Assembly: GCA_966210725.1 (NCBI GenBank) | Contig: CBIHLN010000069.1 | Coordinates: 1-13,767, forward strand | DNA length: 13,767 bases | Reading direction: 5' to 3' | Source: Lysobacter_C sp966210725 | GTDB taxonomy: Bacteria > Pseudomonadota > Gammaproteobacteria > Xanthomonadales > Xanthomonadaceae | Shown: piece after piece, positions 8,975 to 13,767 of the stretch | How positions within the stretch are numbered: the first letter of the stretch is position 1 | How the letters are laid out: every line of letters starts with the position of its first letter | Notes under the pieces: generated by a model | What the model was told of the DNA's origin: nothing | What the model saw: only the letters and a program-made list of their open reading frames with translations | The model's database searches: none | Position numbers and translations under genes: made by a program

Positions 8975-9002
8975 ACAGGACGTCTGCAGACGGAGTCATG
9001 GA

Positions 9003-10343
9003 ATGACTGACAAAGACGCCGAATGGCGCTTGGGACAGACCTCCGAGCGGTACGAGACCGGCGGCCGCGGGACGAGCACGATCTCCACGGGCCGAGGCGA
9101 CCTGGGCGGGGTGTCCTATGGCGCCTATCAACTGTCGTCGCGCATGGGCACGCTGGGCGTGTACCTGGCGCAGTCGCGCTACGGCGAGGCGTTTGCCGGA
9201 CTGACGCCGGCGAGCGCCGCCTTCGATGCCCGTTGGCGTGAACTCGCGACGACGGACCCCGGCTTTGCCCGCGACCAGCACGACTTCATCAAGCGGACCC
9301 ACTACGACGTTCAGGTCGAGCGCCTGCAGGCCGTCGGCGTGGATCTGTCAGGTCGCGGCCCCGCTGTGCAGGACGCCCTCTGGAGCACCTCCGTGCAGTT
9401 TCGGAACCTGACGCGTCGCATCGTGACTGAAGGGTTGGAAGAGCGCTTCGGCACGGGCTACGAGGTGGCGGTGTTGAGCGACCGGGACATCGTGGAAGCG
9501 ATGCAGGACTACAAGATCCGTCATAACGAGACGTTGTTCCGGCGATCGCCAACGTTGTGGCCGGGGTTGATTGACCGTGCAAAGCGTGAACGGAGCGATC
9601 TGGTGGAGATGGCCGAGCGCATGCCCGGCATTGATGTTTGGCGCGGCGACAGTCAGGAATGTGGAGTGCGTCCGGACAACCCCGAGTCTACGGATCGCGT
9701 CGATGGCAGCGCCGCGCTCCTGAAGAAGGGGAGTCACGGCGGGCGGGTCCTTGAGCTCCAACGCGTGCTCGTCGGCCTGGACGTCCGCGATGCCACCGGA
9801 CGTGCCCTGGTTGCCGACGGTGATTTCGGGGCACGCACGCGCGAGGCGGTTGAAGCCTTTCAACGGTCGCGGGGGTTGCAGGTGGACGGGCTGGTCGGTC
9901 CGAAGACGTTGGAGGCGATCTCGGATGCACATAGCGCAGTACGGGCATCAAATCGACGCTGCGGCCAGGATCGCCTGTTCGAACAGGCGCGCGGCGGCAT
10001 CGACCGCCTGCCCGAGTCAGCGTTCGCCGGAGAGGCCGAACGCGCCACCGCGGCCGCCGTCCTGGCGTCGAAGTCACGCGCGCGATCGCTTGCCCGGATC
10101 GACCACGTGGTCCTGGCTGCCGGAGGTGCGGGGTTGATCGCCGTACAGGGTGCGCTCGATGACCCTGCGCATCGTCGCGTTTACGTGGACCGGGCGCAGG
10201 CAGTGACTCCCCTCCCGGCACAGGAGACCCTGCACGAAGGCGGCGTGCGCGCGTCGTATGCACAGGAGTCGGAGCGGGTCGATATCGAGTCGCGGCGAGG
10301 CGACGATGCAGCTGCGCGCGAAAGACAGTGTCCGGTGCTGTAG
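9003..10343 (+). CDS. Predicted X-T4SS peptidoglycan-targeting effector (lysozyme-like, PG-binding, XVIPCD)
   Basis: A 446-residue protein with no signal peptide. Residues 1-205 look lysozyme-like: SERYETGG (14-21, Glu16 or Glu18 catalytic) then GDLGGVSYGAYQLSS (32-46), the G-x-S-x-G-x-Y-Q pattern of cell-wall glycosidases, plus a helical bundle. Residues about 236-306 are a peptidoglycan-binding domain (ADGDFGARTREAVEAFQ, VDGLVGPKTLEAI). Residues about 320-410 match the XVIPCD, the VirD4-binding tail of Xanthomonadales T4SS effectors: a LF.QA.GGI.RLP start, ARIDHVV (364-370), GLIAVQGALDDPAHRR (377-392) and a final charged tail. The likely role is degradation of a rival cell's peptidoglycan. 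GGAG lies 7 bases before the start; an overlapping ATG at 8998 opens a two-codon frame only. It follows the LprI-like lipoprotein by 28 bases. XVIPCD and PG-binding are confident; the enzyme class is less so. Confidence 0.9.
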   Translation: MTDKDAEWRLGQTSERYETGGRGTSTISTGRGDLGGVSYGAYQLSSRMGTLGVYLAQSRYGEAFAGLTPASAAFDARWRELATTDPGFARDQHDFIKRTHYDVQVERLQAVGVDLSGRGPAVQDALWSTSVQFRNLTRRIVTEGLEERFGTGYEVAVLSDRDIVEAMQDYKIRHNETLFRRSPTLWPGLIDRAKRERSDLVEMAERMPGIDVWRGDSQECGVRPDNPESTDRVDGSAALLKKGSHGGRVLELQRVLVGLDVRDATGRALVADGDFGARTREAVEAFQRSRGLQVDGLVGPKTLEAISDAHSAVRASNRRCGQDRLFEQARGGIDRLPESAFAGEAERATAAAVLASKSRARSLARIDHVVLAAGGAGLIAVQGALDDPAHRRVYVDRAQAVTPLPAQETLHEGGVRASYAQESERVDIESRRGDDAAARERQCPVL

Positions 10344-10367
10344 AGCTGCGAGGGCCGCCCATCACCT

Positions 10368-10379
10368 GCAGGAGCGGCG
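10368..10379. repeat. Dispersed 12-mer gcaggagcggcg
   Basis: Identical to the 12-mer at 902-913 and, inverted, at 982-993. Here it follows the effector stop by 24 bases in a 132-base gap and continues into 'gcaggagcggcgccgatcgc', a decayed copy of the intergenic repeat. Confidence 0.35.
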
Positions 10380-10404
10380 CCGATCGCGTCGTGATGAAAC
10401 AAGA

Positions 10405-10426
10405 AAGCCCCGCGGGTGCGGGGCTT
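10405..10426. terminator. Intrinsic terminator between effector gene and gcvP
   Basis: A perfect 9-bp stem (AAGCCCCGC at 10405-10413, GCGGGGCTT at 10418-10426) closes on a 4-base loop between two convergent genes. On the minus strand it is followed by TTCTTGTTTCAT, a fair T-rich tract, so it mainly ends gcvP transcription. Core sequence is shared with the hairpin at 429-458. Confidence 0.75.
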
Positions 10427-10475
10427 CTCGGTTGGGGCTTGTGGCGCGGTGAGCGGGCGGACGTGCCCGTTCGGC

Positions 10476-13388
<2,913 letters not shown>

Positions 13389-13494
13389 GGCGAAGGTCCG
13401 GTGGCCGCGGGGCGGCGTGTAAGGGGTGGTCCGGCGCACCGGCCCAGGGGCCGTCCGCCGTCGCCCGTCCGCCGTGCCGCGCGGACGAACTGCC

Positions 13495-13728
13495 CCTCTG
13501 TCCTTCTGCCTGAGAGTTTGGAAGCGCGGGGGCGGGGGAGGAGGCCCCCGCGTCGCTTCTTGCCCCTTCGGCGCCGGCGCGGGCCCCGCGGGGCTGGCCG
13601 GTCTCTCCAGAGTGTCGGGCGTGGTGTGGGCCACGCCCAGCACGGGGCGGTATTGCGCCTGAGCGATTCCGGGCGATTGCGCCTTCGGCAGCAGGGGCAG
13701 GCCCCCGCTTCTCCCACCGCGTGCTGGG
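13495..13728 (-). promoter_or_regulatory. Tandem glycine riboswitch controlling gcvP
   Basis: The gcvP leader carries both glycine aptamers in order on the minus strand. Aptamer I (13636-13728) opens and closes with a perfect 9-bp P1 stem (CCCAGCACG with CGTGCTGGG) and contains GTGGGAGAAGC, GCCGAAGGCGCAA and AATCGCTCAGGC. Aptamer II (13495-13614) contains CTCTGGAGAG, GCGCCGAAGGGGCAA, AAACTCTCAGGCAGAAGG and a closing ACAGAGG that pairs with CTCTG. These are the signature segments of the class. It ends about 107 bases before the start codon, leaving room for an expression platform. In known examples glycine binding turns on gcv genes; that direction is inferred here. Confidence 0.9.
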
Positions 13729-13734
13729 GGCGGG

Positions 13735-13740
13735 ATTCTA
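13735..13740 (-). promoter_or_regulatory. -10 box of the gcvP riboswitch transcript
   Basis: TAGAAT on the minus strand (5 of 6 to TATAAT) lies 7 bases before the first base of the aptamer I P1 stem, so transcription would begin just at the aptamer. The -35 region (CCGTCC) is poor. Confidence 0.5.
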
Positions 13741-13767
13741 CGCGGCGGGCGGGGAGGGGACGGGGGC

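Noticed and set aside
8998..9006. Overlapping ATGGAATGA as a translational-coupling start
   Set aside because: The first ATG opens a frame that ends after two codons and is out of frame with the effector; the ATG at 9003 has the properly spaced GGAG.
9348..9932. A minus-strand frame starting MCIRDR, which can mark sequencing-adapter (Tn5 end) contamination
   Set aside because: The codons differ from the transposon end sequence, and the DNA lies inside the intact peptidoglycan-binding domain of the effector, so it is coincidence.
8397..10475. Mobile element carrying the effector pair
   Set aside because: No integrase, transposase, direct repeats or tRNA flank is visible. Codon use looks slightly more AT-ended than in neighbours, but this cannot be judged by eye.
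13389..13643. N-terminal extension of gcvP upstream of 13388
   Set aside because: The in-frame extension is Pro/Arg-rich and passes through the glycine riboswitch; the family start fits 13388.

Overview
The window is very GC-rich with dense coding on both strands and looks like a Xanthomonadaceae chromosome (Lysobacter / Luteimonas / Pseudoxanthomonas type). Clues are the short REP-like hairpins that read as IPAEAGIH and VPAFAGMT, the 'gtcgcgacttatgtcg..tcctac' and 'gcaggagcggcg' intergenic repeats, a protein with the family-typical XVIPCD secretion domain, and predicted beta-propeller phytase and TonB receptor genes side by side. The genus is inferred, not shown.

Layout. 1-420: no convincing gene, only dispersed repeats. 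429-3283 (minus strand): a small Tyr/Asp-rich presumed stress protein with a strong terminator, preceded by a large-subunit KatE-type catalase. 3408-8396: a phosphorus-scavenging group made of a secreted alkaline-phosphatase-superfamily protein (+), a phytase-like lipoprotein (-, convergent with the phosphatase) and a divergently transcribed TonB-dependent receptor (+). Sequences resembling Pho boxes lie upstream of the phosphatase and in the phytase/receptor divergent region. 8531-10343 (+): a two-gene unit encoding a periplasmic LprI-like lipoprotein and a protein with a lysozyme-like N-terminal region, a peptidoglycan-binding domain and a C-terminal XVIPCD. I read this as an immunity/effector pair of the Xanthomonadales antibacterial type IV secretion system. 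10405-13740 (minus): gcvP, the glycine decarboxylase P-protein, with an intrinsic terminator and a tandem glycine riboswitch in its leader.

How the parts work together. In the phosphorus group, the receptor may import a phytate-derived or other organophosphate product, while the periplasmic phosphatase and surface lipoprotein phytase release phosphate; the Pho-box-like sites suggest induction in phosphate starvation. In the toxin pair, the effector has no signal peptide and would leave by the T4SS through its XVIPCD to attack a neighbour's peptidoglycan, while the lipoprotein protects the producer's periplasm. In the gcv unit, glycine binding to the tandem aptamers would switch on glycine cleavage. 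No T4SS structural genes, tRNA, rRNA, CRISPR array or insertion sequence is seen in the window.

The most notable points are the effector/immunity pair, the non-canonical active site of the phosphatase, the predicted Cys-Tyr cross-link in the catalase, and the Pho-controlled phytate locus.
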